Source: Hyphomonas beringensis
GTDB taxonomy: Bacteria; Pseudomonadota; Alphaproteobacteria; Caulobacterales; Hyphomonadaceae
Reading direction: 5' to 3'
Length of the DNA stretch: 64,000 nucleotides
Assembly (NCBI RefSeq): GCF_000682755.1
Contig: NZ_AWFF01000013.1
Coordinates: 1-64,000, forward strand
In this document: piece after piece, positions 9,194 through 18,101 of the stretch
Layout: each line of letters opens with the position of its first letter
Position numbering within the stretch: the first letter of the stretch is position 1
The notes under the pieces: generated by a model
What the model saw: the letters and a program-made list of their open reading frames with translations, nothing else
Database searches by the model: none
Told to the model about the DNA's origin: nothing
Program-made: the position numbers and the translations under genes

Positions 9194-10771
9194 ATGACCG
9201 GACACACCATCCCTGCGCCCCTGCCGTACAAGCCATCTCGCACACGTACAGACCTTTTCAACGCGCTGTATCGCGCGAAAAAGGAGTTTGGTGGCGACAA
9301 GGCCATCATTATTGACGGCGATGAGCGTGAACTCACCTATAATGAGATCATCCGCGCAGCCTTCGCGCTCGGATCAGCCCTGCGCAAAGGCACAAAGCCT
9401 GGCGAATCTGTCGGCATCATGCTGCCAACTGGCGCGGGCGCTGTTATCGCCTTCTTTGCCCTCACGGCCTTTAACCGCATCCCTGCCATGCTCAACTTCA
9501 CGGCAGGCTCAAAGAACCTCAAGGCCGCCATGCAGGCAGGCCAGGTCAAGCGAATCATTACCGCCCACCGCTTTGTTGAACTCGGTGAGTTGGGTCCATT
9601 GATCGACGAACTCTCCAAAGAGTCTGAAATTGTCTATCTGGAGGATGTTCGCGAGAACCTGTCCCTGGGCGACAAGGTAGCCGGTGCAGTCGGCCCTCTA
9701 CTTCCAAGTCTGGTGCGCAAGCAGTCGCGGTACAAATCCCCCGGTGTTGTGCTGTTTACGTCAGGCACGGAGGGCGAACCCAAGGGTGTTGTTCTCAGCC
9801 ATGAGAATGTCATTGCGAATGTGGAACAGGTGCGGGCGCATATCGGCCTGGACCCGGACACGGACAAATTGTTCAATCCTCTCCCCACATTTCACTGCTT
9901 CGGACTGACCGTGGGCGCTGTTTTACCCCCGATCGCGGGTATCCCTGTTGTGTTCCACCCGTCCCCGCTTCAGCCGCGAGAGATCGTCAAGCGCATCCGC
10001 GCCACGGCGTCCACCATCCTGCTCGCCACGGATACATTCATCTCCCAATATGCCCGCGTCGGTGCAGATGGAGACATGAGTTCCATCCGCCTGGCAGTGT
10101 GCGGTGCGGAGCGCGTGAAAGACGAGACCCGCGCATTGGTGCGTCGCAAATTCGAGATCGAGATCCTGGAAGGCTATGGCGCGACAGAAGCCTCTCCCGT
10201 CGTAGCCGCAAACCAGTGGGAGCGGAACAAGCCTGGCACGGTTGGTCTCCTTATGGCCGACATGGAATCCAAGCTGGTGCCGGTGGACGGAATTGAGCAT
10301 GGCGGCCGGCTGCACATACGTGGGCCCAACATCATGATGGGCTATCTCCGCCCCTCCAACCCGGGCATTCTTGAGCGCCCTGATGACGGTTGGCACGACA
10401 CGGGCGATATTGTTGCCATCGATGAAGAAGGCTTTATTCGCATCATGGGGCGCGTAAAGCGTTTTGCAAAGATTGGCGGAGAGATGGTGTCACTTGCCGT
10501 CGTGGAAAACTGTGCCAGCGCGATCTGGCCGGACAATCTGCATGCCGCCGTGACCTTGCCGGATCCTCGCAAAGGCGAGCAGATTATCCTTCTCAGCGAC
10601 AGCCGAGCCTGCAACCGAGATGATATTCTGGCTTGGGCCAAGAACCACGGCGTGCCGGAACTTTCCGTGCCTAAGCGGGTCTACCATGTCGAGGATATCC
10701 CTGTTCTGGGAACGGGGAAAGTTGACTATGGCGCAGTGCAGAAAAAGGCCGAAAGCCTTTTGAACGATTAA
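9194..10771 (+). CDS. AMP-dependent acyl-CoA/acyl-ACP synthetase (Aas-like ligase)
   Basis: 525-residue adenylate-forming enzyme. The P-loop motif [13 protein letters not shown] (about 195-207), YGATEASPV, the HDTGDI core motif and a C-terminal GTGKVDY with the catalytic lysine are all present. The N-terminal half resembles the ligase domain of Aas (acyl-ACP synthetase / 2-acyl-glycerophosphoethanolamine acyltransferase), but there is no acyltransferase domain. It probably activates fatty acids for transfer to ACP or CoA. There is a strong ribosome site (CGGAGGA) before the ATG. Divergent from lipA, which hints at a link between fatty-acyl activation and lipoate supply. The exact substrate cannot be read from sequence. 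Confidence 0.85.
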   Translation: MTGHTIPAPLPYKPSRTRTDLFNALYRAKKEFGGDKAIIIDGDERELTYNEIIRAAFALGSALRKGTKPGESVGIMLPTGAGAVIAFFALTAFNRIPAMLNFTAGSKNLKAAMQAGQVKRIITAHRFVELGELGPLIDELSKESEIVYLEDVRENLSLGDKVAGAVGPLLPSLVRKQSRYKSPGVVLFTSGTEGEPKGVVLSHENVIANVEQVRAHIGLDPDTDKLFNPLPTFHCFGLTVGAVLPPIAGIPVVFHPSPLQPREIVKRIRATASTILLATDTFISQYARVGADGDMSSIRLAVCGAERVKDETRALVRRKFEIEILEGYGATEASPVVAANQWERNKPGTVGLLMADMESKLVPVDGIEHGGRLHIRGPNIMMGYLRPSNPGILERPDDGWHDTGDIVAIDEEGFIRIMGRVKRFAKIGGEMVSLAVVENCASAIWPDNLHAAVTLPDPRKGEQIILLSDSRACNRDDILAWAKNHGVPELSVPKRVYHVEDIPVLGTGKVDYGAVQKKAESLLND

Positions 10772-11133
10772 GCCGACGTCGCCCGGCGTACCGGCATGTG
10801 CTTCTTGCCCCAGTCGCGAAGCGTCAGCAGGGCCGGCGCCAATTCCTGCCCCTTGTCTGTCAGCACATAATCATACCGTTTCGGGCTCGTGCTGTAGGCC
10901 TTGCGCTCCAGAATTCCGGACTCAACCAGCCTCTTGAGACGGTCCGCCAGAATGTGACGCGTCATGCCACTCGATTCGATGAATTGCTCGAACCGCGACA
11001 TTCCCAGGAAGCAGTCACGCAAGATCAGCAATGTCCAGCGGTCGCCTACAATGGACAGCGTCCGAGCGACTGGGCACCAATTATCGGAGAGATCAGACCA
11101 TTTCATGCTGACAAGCCTATCCTGATTTGCCAT
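10768..11133 (-). CDS. HxlR-family winged-helix transcriptional regulator
   Basis: 121-residue DNA-binding protein of the HxlR family. The signature CPVARTLSIVGDRWTLLILRD is followed by a winged helix containing MTRHILADRLKRLVESGILERK and RYDYVLTDKG. The start at 11133 has GGAACT just before it; an internal ATG at 11106 is possible. It is divergent from the DsbA-like isomerase, only 33 bases apart, so it probably controls that gene and itself. Its tail overlaps the AMP-ligase end by 4 bases. HxlR proteins often sense aldehydes, quinones or redox-active compounds; the ligand here is unknown. Confidence 0.9.
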   Translation of the reverse strand: MANQDRLVSMKWSDLSDNWCPVARTLSIVGDRWTLLILRDCFLGMSRFEQFIESSGMTRHILADRLKRLVESGILERKAYSTSPKRYDYVLTDKGQELAPALLTLRDWGKKHMPVRRATSA

Positions 11134-11166
11134 AGTTCCAAAACGAAACTTACCTTGAGGGTGGAC

Positions 11167-11772
11167 ATGTCAGGCAAGCTCGAATTCTTTTTCGACTATA
11201 TCAGTCCTTTTTCATATGTGGCGAATGCGGCTGTAAAGGAACTCCAGGTAAAGACAGGCACGGAAATCGTGTTTCGTCCCATGTTCCTTGGGGCGGTCAT
11301 GCGCGAGACAGGTAATCGCCCGCCAGGCATGGTCCCTGCGAAGGGCGCTTATATGCTCAAGGATCTCGCCCGATGCAGCGCGCGCCATGGCGTCACGTTC
11401 AGGATGAATCCCCACTTCCCAATGGTCGACACACGAAAGCTCTTGAAGGCAACCTGTGGGATGGCAGCAGACCCAATTCGCCAGCAAGCCTTCATAGACA
11501 CCTGTTTCCATCACATGTGGGCGGCGGAGCCTGCGCTTAATCCGGCGGACGAAGCTTCAATATCTGCCATGTGCGAGACGGCAGGCATCAGCTTTGATGA
11601 CGTCACTGCCCTTGCAGAAGATGCAGCCAATGGCACGGCGCTGAAGACCAACACTGCAGAGGCCATTTCACGTGGCGCCTTTGGAGCCCCCACTTTCTTC
11701 ACGGGTGAAGAGATGTTTTTCGGCCATGACCGCCTGGATTACGCGGTCGAAGCGCTGGCCGATCAGGCGTAA
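11167..11772 (+). CDS. 2-hydroxychromene-2-carboxylate isomerase / DsbA-family protein
   Basis: 201-residue thioredoxin-fold protein of the HCCA isomerase (kappa glutathione transferase-like) family. It begins LEFFFDYISPFSY, the SPYSY-type glutathione-contact motif, and ends with GAFGAPTFFTGEEMFFGHDRLDY, including the cis-proline APTF. Named members isomerise a naphthalene-pathway intermediate using glutathione, but many homologues have unknown substrates. I chose the ATG at 11167, preceded by GAGGGTGG; longer frames run through the divergent regulator. The neighbouring HxlR gene suggests inducible control. The stop overlaps the convergent adenosine-kinase gene by 10 bases. Confidence 0.85.
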   Translation: MSGKLEFFFDYISPFSYVANAAVKELQVKTGTEIVFRPMFLGAVMRETGNRPPGMVPAKGAYMLKDLARCSARHGVTFRMNPHFPMVDTRKLLKATCGMAADPIRQQAFIDTCFHHMWAAEPALNPADEASISAMCETAGISFDDVTALAEDAANGTALKTNTAEAISRGAFGAPTFFTGEEMFFGHDRLDYAVEALADQA

Positions 11773-12761
11773 ATGCCAGCCTTTTCGGCCAGAGACTTGT
11801 AAGGCGTCTCGGGGCGCGGACCGAAATGGCTAATGACCTCCGCCGCAGCGATATGACCGAGATGCGCACAAGTCGCCAGAGGCAGACCGCGTGAGACCCC
11901 ATACAGGAATCCTGCCGCATACTGATCGCCAGCTCCAGTCGTATCCACGACTTTTTCAACAGGCTCAGCCGATACAACAATCGGCTCTCCGTCTCCGATG
12001 ACCACGGAACCCTTTTCGCTACGCGTCACAGCGGCAATGGCCGTATCGGCCTGCAGCGCGTCCAGCGCCTTGTCGAAATCATCGGTTTCGTAGAGCGCCA
12101 GAAGCTCTTCCTCATTAGCGAACACGATGTCCACATTATTGCGTACCAGCTGCAGGAAGCTTGCCCGGTGACGGTCCACACAGAAACGGTCTGACAGGGT
12201 CAGTGCAACCTTGCGGCCTGCCGCCTTGGCGACTTCAGAGGCGAAGATGAAGGCTTCCTTGGCCTCATCCTTGTCGAACAGGTATCCTTCCAGATAGAGA
12301 ATGCTGCCTGCGCGAACCACCTCTTCATCGACATCCTCTTTAGAAAAAAGAACGGACGCCCCCAGAAATGTATTCATGCTGCGGTGGCCATCATCAGTCA
12401 CAAAGATGATGCTTCGCGCGGTCGCCGGGCCGGTCTCGAGCGGCTTGGTCGCAAAAGGCACACCGCCTGCCGTCATTTCCCGCGTGAACTGGCTGCCCAG
12501 CTCATCCTTGGCGACCTTGCCAATATAGGCCGCCTTTGCGCCAAAGCTGGCTAGGCCAGCAATCGTGTTCGCGCCGCTTCCACCGGATGTGTAGAAAGGT
12601 TCAACCGCCGCTTGGGTCAGAGCTTCCGCTCGATCTTCCTCGATCAGGTTCATCGCATTCTTGTGGATGCCCCATTCTTCCAGAAACGCATCTGTCGCGC
12701 GGGACAGAACATCGACGATAGCGTTGCCGAGACCAACAACATCATAGCGGGCTTCAGTCAT
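11763..12761 (-). CDS. PfkB-family adenosine kinase
   Basis: 332-residue ribokinase-fold sugar/nucleoside kinase. The N-terminal GLGNAIVDVLS, the substrate-binding GGSGANTIAGLASFG and the C-terminal DTTGAGDQYAAGFLYG with the catalytic aspartate are typical of adenosine kinases, which phosphorylate adenosine to AMP. The length fits. It ends overlapping the DsbA-like isomerase and is divergent from the ATP-grasp gene, so it is probably a single transcription unit. Another PfkB substrate is possible, but the pattern best resembles adenosine kinase. Confidence 0.87.
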   Translation of the reverse strand: MTEARYDVVGLGNAIVDVLSRATDAFLEEWGIHKNAMNLIEEDRAEALTQAAVEPFYTSGGSGANTIAGLASFGAKAAYIGKVAKDELGSQFTREMTAGGVPFATKPLETGPATARSIIFVTDDGHRSMNTFLGASVLFSKEDVDEEVVRAGSILYLEGYLFDKDEAKEAFIFASEVAKAAGRKVALTLSDRFCVDRHRASFLQLVRNNVDIVFANEEELLALYETDDFDKALDALQADTAIAAVTRSEKGSVVIGDGEPIVVSAEPVEKVVDTTGAGDQYAAGFLYGVSRGLPLATCAHLGHIAAAEVISHFGPRPETPYKSLAEKAGIYA

Positions 12762-12843
12762 CTAGGTATTCCCCTTCAAGCAGCCTGCCAATTGCCAGAC
12801 AGACCCGCTGGACGCAACTGGCAGACATGCTAAAGCACGCCAC

Positions 12844-13728
12844 ATGAAAATCGCTTATCTCAGTTCGGTCGTCACCCAACCTGGCTCGCCAACCCGCCGC
12901 CCCGACGCTTTCGAGCATGACTACATGATGCGGGCGCTGCGCCCGGAATTTGCTGAACGCGGCATGCAGATCGAGGATATCTGCTGGGATAATCCCGATG
13001 TCGACTGGACAGAGTTTGCCGCGGCAATGATCGGCACAACCTGGGATTACTGGGACAGACAGGAAGAGTTCCTGACAACACTGGAAACAATCGAGCAGTC
13101 AATTCCGCTGTTCAACCCCTCTGCGCTGGTGCGCTGGAACAGCCGGAAATCCTATCTACGCGACCTGGAAGCGAAAGGCGCTCGTCTAATACCAACTCTG
13201 TGGATCGATCAGGTTACGGATGAGTCCTTTGCAAACGCCTTCGACCAGTTGGGCAGCAATGATCTTGTCTTCAAACGTCAAATCGGCGCGGGCGCATCAG
13301 GCCAGTACCGCCTGTCGCCTTCAGACGCAAAACCTGACATGCCCCATCCGATGATGGTGCAGCCCTTCCTGCCGATGATTCAGGAAGAAGGTGAGCTTAG
13401 CTTCATCTTCATTGATGGGGAGCTGTCGCATGCTCTCATCAAGCGCGCAAAGGCGGGCGATTACAGGATCCAATCCGCCTATGGCGGCCAGGAAGAGAAG
13501 ATTACGCCGAGCGTTTCCGACCTGGAAGCCGCCAAAGAGATCATGCAGACGCTCGACAGCACGCCGCTATATGCACGCGTAGACATGCTGCGGAATACTG
13601 ATGGCACCCTGTTCCTGATGGAACTCGAAATGATCGAGCCCTATCTCTATCCGGAACAAGGCCCCCAGCTGGGCGGACGACTGGCCAAGGCTGTGGCCAG
13701 TCGCCTGAAGGCCCCTGCCGAGCTTTAG
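12844..13728 (+). CDS. ATP-grasp domain protein of unknown substrate
   Basis: 294-residue protein with an ATP-grasp layout: an N-terminal pre-grasp region containing GTTWDYWDR, a central nucleotide-binding part around LVFKRQIGAGASGQYRL, and a C-terminal metal-binding part with FLMELEMIEPYLYPE. This resembles the RimK/glutathione-synthetase-like proteins, including the group annotated as cycloserine-biosynthesis DcsG-like, which join a carboxylate to an amine or thiol. No biosynthetic neighbours are present, so the product cannot be named. Its end overlaps the convergent DUF481 gene by 4 bases. Confidence 0.75.
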   Translation: MKIAYLSSVVTQPGSPTRRPDAFEHDYMMRALRPEFAERGMQIEDICWDNPDVDWTEFAAAMIGTTWDYWDRQEEFLTTLETIEQSIPLFNPSALVRWNSRKSYLRDLEAKGARLIPTLWIDQVTDESFANAFDQLGSNDLVFKRQIGAGASGQYRLSPSDAKPDMPHPMMVQPFLPMIQEEGELSFIFIDGELSHALIKRAKAGDYRIQSAYGGQEEKITPSVSDLEAAKEIMQTLDSTPLYARVDMLRNTDGTLFLMELEMIEPYLYPEQGPQLGGRLAKAVASRLKAPAEL

Positions 13729-14498
13729 TGCCCCAGCTTGTAGACGATTGAAAATTTGGTCGCCGTGTCCGTTGCCTCGAACTCAGGCTGCGGATCGGTA
13801 TCGTGGCGCACATCAAAGGAAATGCGCGCAGAAAGATGCCCGTTCAGGGCCGCAGTCAGAGCAAGGCTGTTCGTCAGCTGCGTGGATTCTTCGCCATAGA
13901 CGACACTGCTCTTGTTGGAGAGAGAGACCGCATCATTGAATGCAAGAAAATAGTCGGACTGCGCGACCGCACCTAAGGAACGTTCCGTCATGGCCGGAAT
14001 GATCAGCGCAGCGCCATTCTGATCTACAGTGATACGGCGCTTCACTTCATCAATTTTCATACCGGGCCCCCCGCGGACCGTCCAATGATGCTCTTCCTTG
14101 TCCAAGACATGCCAACCGATACCCCCACCGATGAAGCTGCGGCTATCAAAACCGGTGAACTGGTCAACTTCATAAGACCCGCGGGCGAAGGCAAACATCG
14201 TGTCGTTGAAGTCATGGTCCAAATCGGCAGCAACCATGTAGCGGTTACGGCTCTCGATGCCGTCTTCCTCACCATAATCTCCTGAAAGCTGCAGACCAAA
14301 AGTCCAGTCACCATCATTGCGATCAACATCTACTCCGAGACCGGCCTGTGTGGTCTCGGTATTGCCGGTTGTCATCCCGGCACTGATGGATGCTTCACCA
14401 ACCCATCCGTCCTGGTCTCCCTCTGCGAAGGCCGGCGCGCTGGTCAGCGCAGCAATTACGGCGGTGCCAAGGATCATCTTATTGTAGGCGGTCATCAA
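13725..14498 (-). CDS. DUF481 outer-membrane beta-barrel protein
   Basis: 257-residue secreted protein with a clear signal peptide (positively charged start, hydrophobic core about 8-20, cleavage after APAFA). The rest is alternating beta strands with aromatic and glycine patterns (GLQLSGDYGEE, FIGGGIGWHVLDKEEHHWTVRGGPG), as in DUF481 salt-stress-type outer-membrane proteins. It ends YKLGH, not on the aromatic residue usual for porins. Downstream of nth on the same strand but 117 bases away. Function is unknown; probably an outer-membrane barrel. Confidence 0.82.
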   Translation of the reverse strand: MMTAYNKMILGTAVIAALTSAPAFAEGDQDGWVGEASISAGMTTGNTETTQAGLGVDVDRNDGDWTFGLQLSGDYGEEDGIESRNRYMVAADLDHDFNDTMFAFARGSYEVDQFTGFDSRSFIGGGIGWHVLDKEEHHWTVRGGPGMKIDEVKRRITVDQNGAALIIPAMTERSLGAVAQSDYFLAFNDAVSLSNKSSVVYGEESTQLTNSLALTAALNGHLSARISFDVRHDTDPQPEFEATDTATKFSIVYKLGH

Positions 14499-14615
14499 TA
14501 CGCTCCATATTACACACTGTCGCCCTGTAGGGCGCGCGTGGCAGCTCTTTAGCGAAAAAAAGGCAGACTGAAGGCAACTGTGATTCGGTGTAACAACGCC
14601 ACACTCGGCCTGATG

Positions 14616-15344
14616 CTAGCCGCCTTTTGGCCCCAGCGAAGAAACCTTTGCAGGATCAGGGGTCTTCGGCTTGAACTTGCAAAGATCTGAAATCACGCAG
14701 TGCCAACATTCAGGCTTTCGTGCCTTGCAGACATAGCGGCCATGCAGAATCAGCCAGTGGTGTGCGCCTTTCTTGAACTCCTCCGGGGTCGCACGTTCAA
14801 GCCCGGCTTCCACCTCATCAGGCGTCTTGCCAGGGGCGAGACCCGTTCGGTTGCTGACACGGAAAATATGCGTATCAACCGCGATGGTCGGATGACCGAA
14901 AGCCTCATTCATGACGACATTGGCAGTCTTGCGCCCCACGCCTGGCAGGCGGGTGAGTTCATCACGCGTTTCCGGGACTTGCCCGTCAAACTCTTCAATG
15001 ATCATCCGGCTGAGCGCGATCACGTTTTTGGCCTTGTTGCGCCATAGGCCAATCGTCTTGATGTGCTCGGCAACGCCCTCTTCCCCAAGCGCGAGCATCT
15101 TTTCCGGCGTGTCCGCAATCTTGAACAGTTTCGCGGTTGCCTTGTTCACGCCGACATCTGTTGCCTGAGCAGACAGGGCAACTGCCACCACCAGCGTATA
15201 CGGGTTTACGAAATCCAATTCAGTTCGCGGGTCAGGGCGATCTTCCGCCAGAGCGCTGTACAGTTGCGCAGCCTTTTCCTTGCTGAAAACGCGCGGTGAC
15301 CGCTTGCGGGATTTGCTTGAGGAGGCAGACGAGGTTTTTTTCAT
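14616..15344 (-). CDS. nth: Endonuclease III (base-excision DNA glycosylase)
   Basis: 242-residue iron-sulfur DNA glycosylase/AP lyase for oxidised pyrimidines. The helix-hairpin-helix LPGVGRKTANVV carries the catalytic lysine, and VDTHIFRVSNR carries the catalytic aspartate. The C-terminal cluster loop has cysteines in C-x6-C-x2-C-x5-C (CKARKPECWHCVISDLC). A lysine/serine-rich N-terminal tail of about 18 residues precedes the domain. Divergent from the DUF2244 gene, with 54 bases between the starts. Confidence 0.96.
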   Translation of the reverse strand: MKKTSSASSSKSRKRSPRVFSKEKAAQLYSALAEDRPDPRTELDFVNPYTLVVAVALSAQATDVGVNKATAKLFKIADTPEKMLALGEEGVAEHIKTIGLWRNKAKNVIALSRMIIEEFDGQVPETRDELTRLPGVGRKTANVVMNEAFGHPTIAVDTHIFRVSNRTGLAPGKTPDEVEAGLERATPEEFKKGAHHWLILHGRYVCKARKPECWHCVISDLCKFKPKTPDPAKVSSLGPKGG

Positions 15345-15398
15345 GGCTCCTGTCTATAGTCCCCTTTCCTGCATACAAGAGCGTGATAGATCTGTTCT

Positions 15399-15890
15399 GT
15401 GTCTGACCTGCAGGAAATCATCTATATGGACGCCGTGCTGCGTCCCAACCGCTCGCTCAGCCAGCGCGGCTTTACGATTGTCATGGCGATCGTTGGCGGC
15501 GTCAGCTTTCTGACAGGCATGGCCTTTATCTCTATGGGCGCCATCCCTGTGATCGGCTTTTTCGGTCTGGACGCTCTGGCCTTCTATTTCGCCTTTCGCC
15601 TGTCCTTTCGCCGCCAGCGTGAAGAAACCCATATCCGCATCAGCGCCCGGGAAATGTGCCTGACTCATACCAAGGCGGATGGTTCGCGTAAGGAGGCCAA
15701 ACTTCCGACCGCATTTGCTCGCGTGGAGTTGGAAGAGCCCCTCACCCCAAATAGCTGGCTGCGCATCGAATATGGCAAGACAGCCTATGTGATTGGCCGG
15801 TTCCTCACCCTTCCAGAACGAAAGTCCCTGGCAAAGGCTCTTAGACGCGCACTTCACGAAGCCCGGTTGGAGCGAAACCCGGCACAATAA
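15399..15890 (+). CDS. DUF2244 family membrane protein
   Basis: 163-residue integral membrane protein with two adjacent hydrophobic helices (about 24-44 and 48-66), separated from a soluble C-terminal domain by a basic stretch. The N-terminal VLRPNRSLSQRGF and the later SWLRIEYGKTAYVIGRFL match the DUF2244 family, common in alphaproteobacteria and often near nth. The function is unknown. The start is ATG at 15399; an internal ATG at 15426 is less likely. Confidence 0.8.
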   Translation: MSDLQEIIYMDAVLRPNRSLSQRGFTIVMAIVGGVSFLTGMAFISMGAIPVIGFFGLDALAFYFAFRLSFRRQREETHIRISAREMCLTHTKADGSRKEAKLPTAFARVELEEPLTPNSWLRIEYGKTAYVIGRFLTLPERKSLAKALRRALHEARLERNPAQ

Positions 15891-15893
15891 AAA

Positions 15894-15907
15894 TGACGCA
15901 GGCGTCA
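15894..15907. promoter_or_regulatory. 14-bp palindrome upstream of CYP153
   Basis: TGACGC-AG-GCGTCA, with perfect 6-base arms, lies 84 bases upstream of the P450 ATG and just after the DUF2244 stop. The same arms recur at 33618-33631, also in a promoter region. This suggests an operator for a shared regulator, not identified here. Confidence 0.45.
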
Positions 15908-15990
15908 TGGTTTTTTCATAACAGCCATGCTATATCTATTTCCGTAGTCAGAAATCGACCTCGAAGAAGGTCACTGCCGGAGGAATAGAC

Positions 15991-17322
15991 ATGGCTGCCG
16001 ATACGGCCCAAACAATTGATCACCCCGCCTTGCAGCGCCCTAAAGTCACGGAGCGCGAGCCCCTTCATCCGGGCTATCTGCGCCTTGGTGAGGAAGTTCC
16101 GCCTGCAAGCGAACTGGATATGGAAACGCTGGATCTGGTCGACCCTGAAGTCTGGCGCCAAGGGAAATATTGGGACCGCTTCGCACGCCTGCGTAAAGAA
16201 GACCCGATCCACTTCACTCCGGATTCCTTTGTCGGCCCATACTGGTCCGTCACCCGCTATGAAGACATCATGGCCGTGGATACAGACCACAAGCGCTTCT
16301 CCTCCAGCTGGGAATATGGCGGTATCACGCTCGGCAGCCCACCACCGGATTTTGAACTTCCCATGTTCATCGCCATGGACGAGCCGCGCCACTCCGAACA
16401 GCGAAAGACTGTTTCACCGGCCGTAGCCCCGAACATGCTCAAGGAATTCGAGCCGCTGATCCGCGAGCGCACCGCAAAAGTGCTCGACAGCCTTCCGGTT
16501 GGCGAACCCTTTGACTGGGTGGATCGCGTTTCCATCGAGCTGACCGGCTTGATGCTGGCAACCCTGTTCGACTTCCCGCAGGAGCGCCGCCGTGAGCTGA
16601 CCCGCTGGTCTGACATTGTTACAAACATGAACAATCCTGACATTTGTCCTGGGGGTGAAGAGCAGTGGAAGCAAGAGCTTCTGTCATGCCTCACCGTCTT
16701 CATGGGCATCTTCCAGGAACGTCAGGCCATCCCGCTGAAGAATGATCTGATCAGCCTTCTGGCGCATGGCGAGAAGACCAAGAACATGACGCCGATGGAA
16801 TTGCTCGGCAATGTGATCCTGCTAATTGTCGGAGGCAACGATACGACCCGGAACTCGATGACCGCGTCTGTCTATGCTCTCAACTCTTTCCCCGATGAGT
16901 ACAAAAAGCTGAAGGCAAATCCGTCCCTGATTCCAAACATGGTTTCAGAGACGATCCGCTGGCAGACCCCACTCGCCCACATGCGCCGCACTGCGGTTGA
17001 GGATGTCGAACTGGGCGGCAAGCTCATCAAGAAGGGCGACCAGGTCGCCATGTGGTATGTCTCAGGCAACCGCGATGAGGAATTCTGGGACCGCCCGAAC
17101 GACTACATCATTGATCGCTCGAATGCCCGCCGGCACCTCTCCTTCGGCTTCGGCATTCACCGCTGCGTCGGCAACCGTCTGGGCGAGCTGCAGCTGCAGA
17201 TCCTGTGGGAAGAGCTGATGAAGCGCTTTGAGCATATTGAAGTTCTTGACGAGCCATCCCGCACCTCTGGTGGCTTCGTCAAAGGCTACACCTGGATGCC
17301 AGTGATCCTGCACGGCAAATAA
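15991..17322 (+). CDS. Cytochrome P450, CYP153 family (alkane / fatty-acid omega-hydroxylase)
   Basis: 443-residue soluble P450. The oxygen-binding I-helix reads GGNDTTRNS (281-289), the K-helix ETIR is at 320-323, and the haem loop FGFGIHRCVGNRLGE carries Cys392. The pattern over the whole length (FIAMDEPRHSEQRKTV, LTGLMLATLFDFP, PNMVSETIRWQTPLAHMRR, WYVSGNRDEEFWDRP) is that of CYP153, which hydroxylates the terminal carbon of alkanes or fatty acids. These enzymes need ferredoxin and a ferredoxin reductase, and neither gene is adjacent. GGAGGA precedes the ATG. A hairpin with a T-run follows the gene. Confidence 0.92.
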   Translation: MAADTAQTIDHPALQRPKVTEREPLHPGYLRLGEEVPPASELDMETLDLVDPEVWRQGKYWDRFARLRKEDPIHFTPDSFVGPYWSVTRYEDIMAVDTDHKRFSSSWEYGGITLGSPPPDFELPMFIAMDEPRHSEQRKTVSPAVAPNMLKEFEPLIRERTAKVLDSLPVGEPFDWVDRVSIELTGLMLATLFDFPQERRRELTRWSDIVTNMNNPDICPGGEEQWKQELLSCLTVFMGIFQERQAIPLKNDLISLLAHGEKTKNMTPMELLGNVILLIVGGNDTTRNSMTASVYALNSFPDEYKKLKANPSLIPNMVSETIRWQTPLAHMRRTAVEDVELGGKLIKKGDQVAMWYVSGNRDEEFWDRPNDYIIDRSNARRHLSFGFGIHRCVGNRLGELQLQILWEELMKRFEHIEVLDEPSRTSGGFVKGYTWMPVILHGK

Positions 17323-17351
17323 GGCTTTGGCTAACGCAGCGCCAAGACGAT

Positions 17352-17385
17352 AAACCTCCTGTCAGAGCATGACAGGAGGTTTTTT
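17352..17385 (+). terminator. Intrinsic-terminator hairpin that also contains the nitroreductase RBS
   Basis: A perfect 13-bp stem pairs 17352-17364 with 17370-17382 around a GAGCA loop. The T-run 17380-17385 makes it an intrinsic terminator for the CYP153 transcript. The 3' arm includes the AGGAGG (17374-17379) that serves the nitroreductase ATG at 17387, so a read-through RNA would hide that ribosome site. Confidence 0.8.
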
Positions 17386-17386
17386 C

Positions 17387-18058
17387 ATGGATGTCACTCA
17401 GGCTGTCGACCAGCGCATTTCCACGCGCGCCTACTTGCCGGATGCCCTGCCTGAAGCGGAAGTCCGCGAATGGCTGGAACAGGCACAGCGATCCCCATCC
17501 GGCGGCAATCTTCAGCCATGGCGAACAATAGCCGTGACCGGTCAGGCCCAGGATGACGTGATTGCCATGGCGGCGCCGATCCTCGCAGCAGATCCGCGCG
17601 GCCAAAAGACAGACTATCCCATCTACCCCAAGGATCTCTGGGACCCCTACGAGGCCCGTCGACGCCAAGTTGGTGAGATGATGTACGAGACACTGGAAAT
17701 CCCCCGCGAAGACCGCGCGGCCCGAATTGCCTGGTTCTCCAACAATTTCCGGTTCTTTGGCGCGCCGCTGGCCCTGTTCATCGTGATTGATGAGCGTATG
17801 GGCCACGGCCAGTGGGGCCATACCGGCATGTATCTGCAAACGCTGGCGCTGCTAGCGGAAGAACGCGGCTGGGGCACGTGCATGCAGGAGTGTTGGGGTG
17901 TCCTGCGCCCTGCCTTGAAGGACCATTTCAAGCTCGCGCCTTCGGAAATGGTCTGGTGTGGCATGGCTGTGGGCAAGCCTGACCCTGAACATCCGGTCAA
18001 TCAATTGCGCAGCACCCGCGCGCCCCTCTCAGAAGTGGTAGAGTTCCACGGTTTCTGA
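17387..18058 (+). CDS. Nitroreductase-family FMN oxidoreductase
   Basis: 223-residue flavoprotein of the nitroreductase fold. FMN-contact features are RISTRAYLPD near the N terminus, SPSGGNLQPWR (about 39-49) and a C-terminal GMAVGKPDPEHPVNQ. A GWGTCMQECW segment lies at the dimer interface. Members reduce nitroaromatics, quinones or enones with NAD(P)H; the substrate is not evident. The ATG at 17387 has AGGAGG at ideal spacing; the upstream ATG at 17369 lies in the hairpin loop and has no ribosome site. It follows CYP153 and may be read through from it. Confidence 0.88.
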   Translation: MDVTQAVDQRISTRAYLPDALPEAEVREWLEQAQRSPSGGNLQPWRTIAVTGQAQDDVIAMAAPILAADPRGQKTDYPIYPKDLWDPYEARRRQVGEMMYETLEIPREDRAARIAWFSNNFRFFGAPLALFIVIDERMGHGQWGHTGMYLQTLALLAEERGWGTCMQECWGVLRPALKDHFKLAPSEMVWCGMAVGKPDPEHPVNQLRSTRAPLSEVVEFHGF

Positions 18059-18101
18059 TTTCCGCCGCAAAACGGACAAATCTGCGTGGCGTGCTGGCTT
18101 G

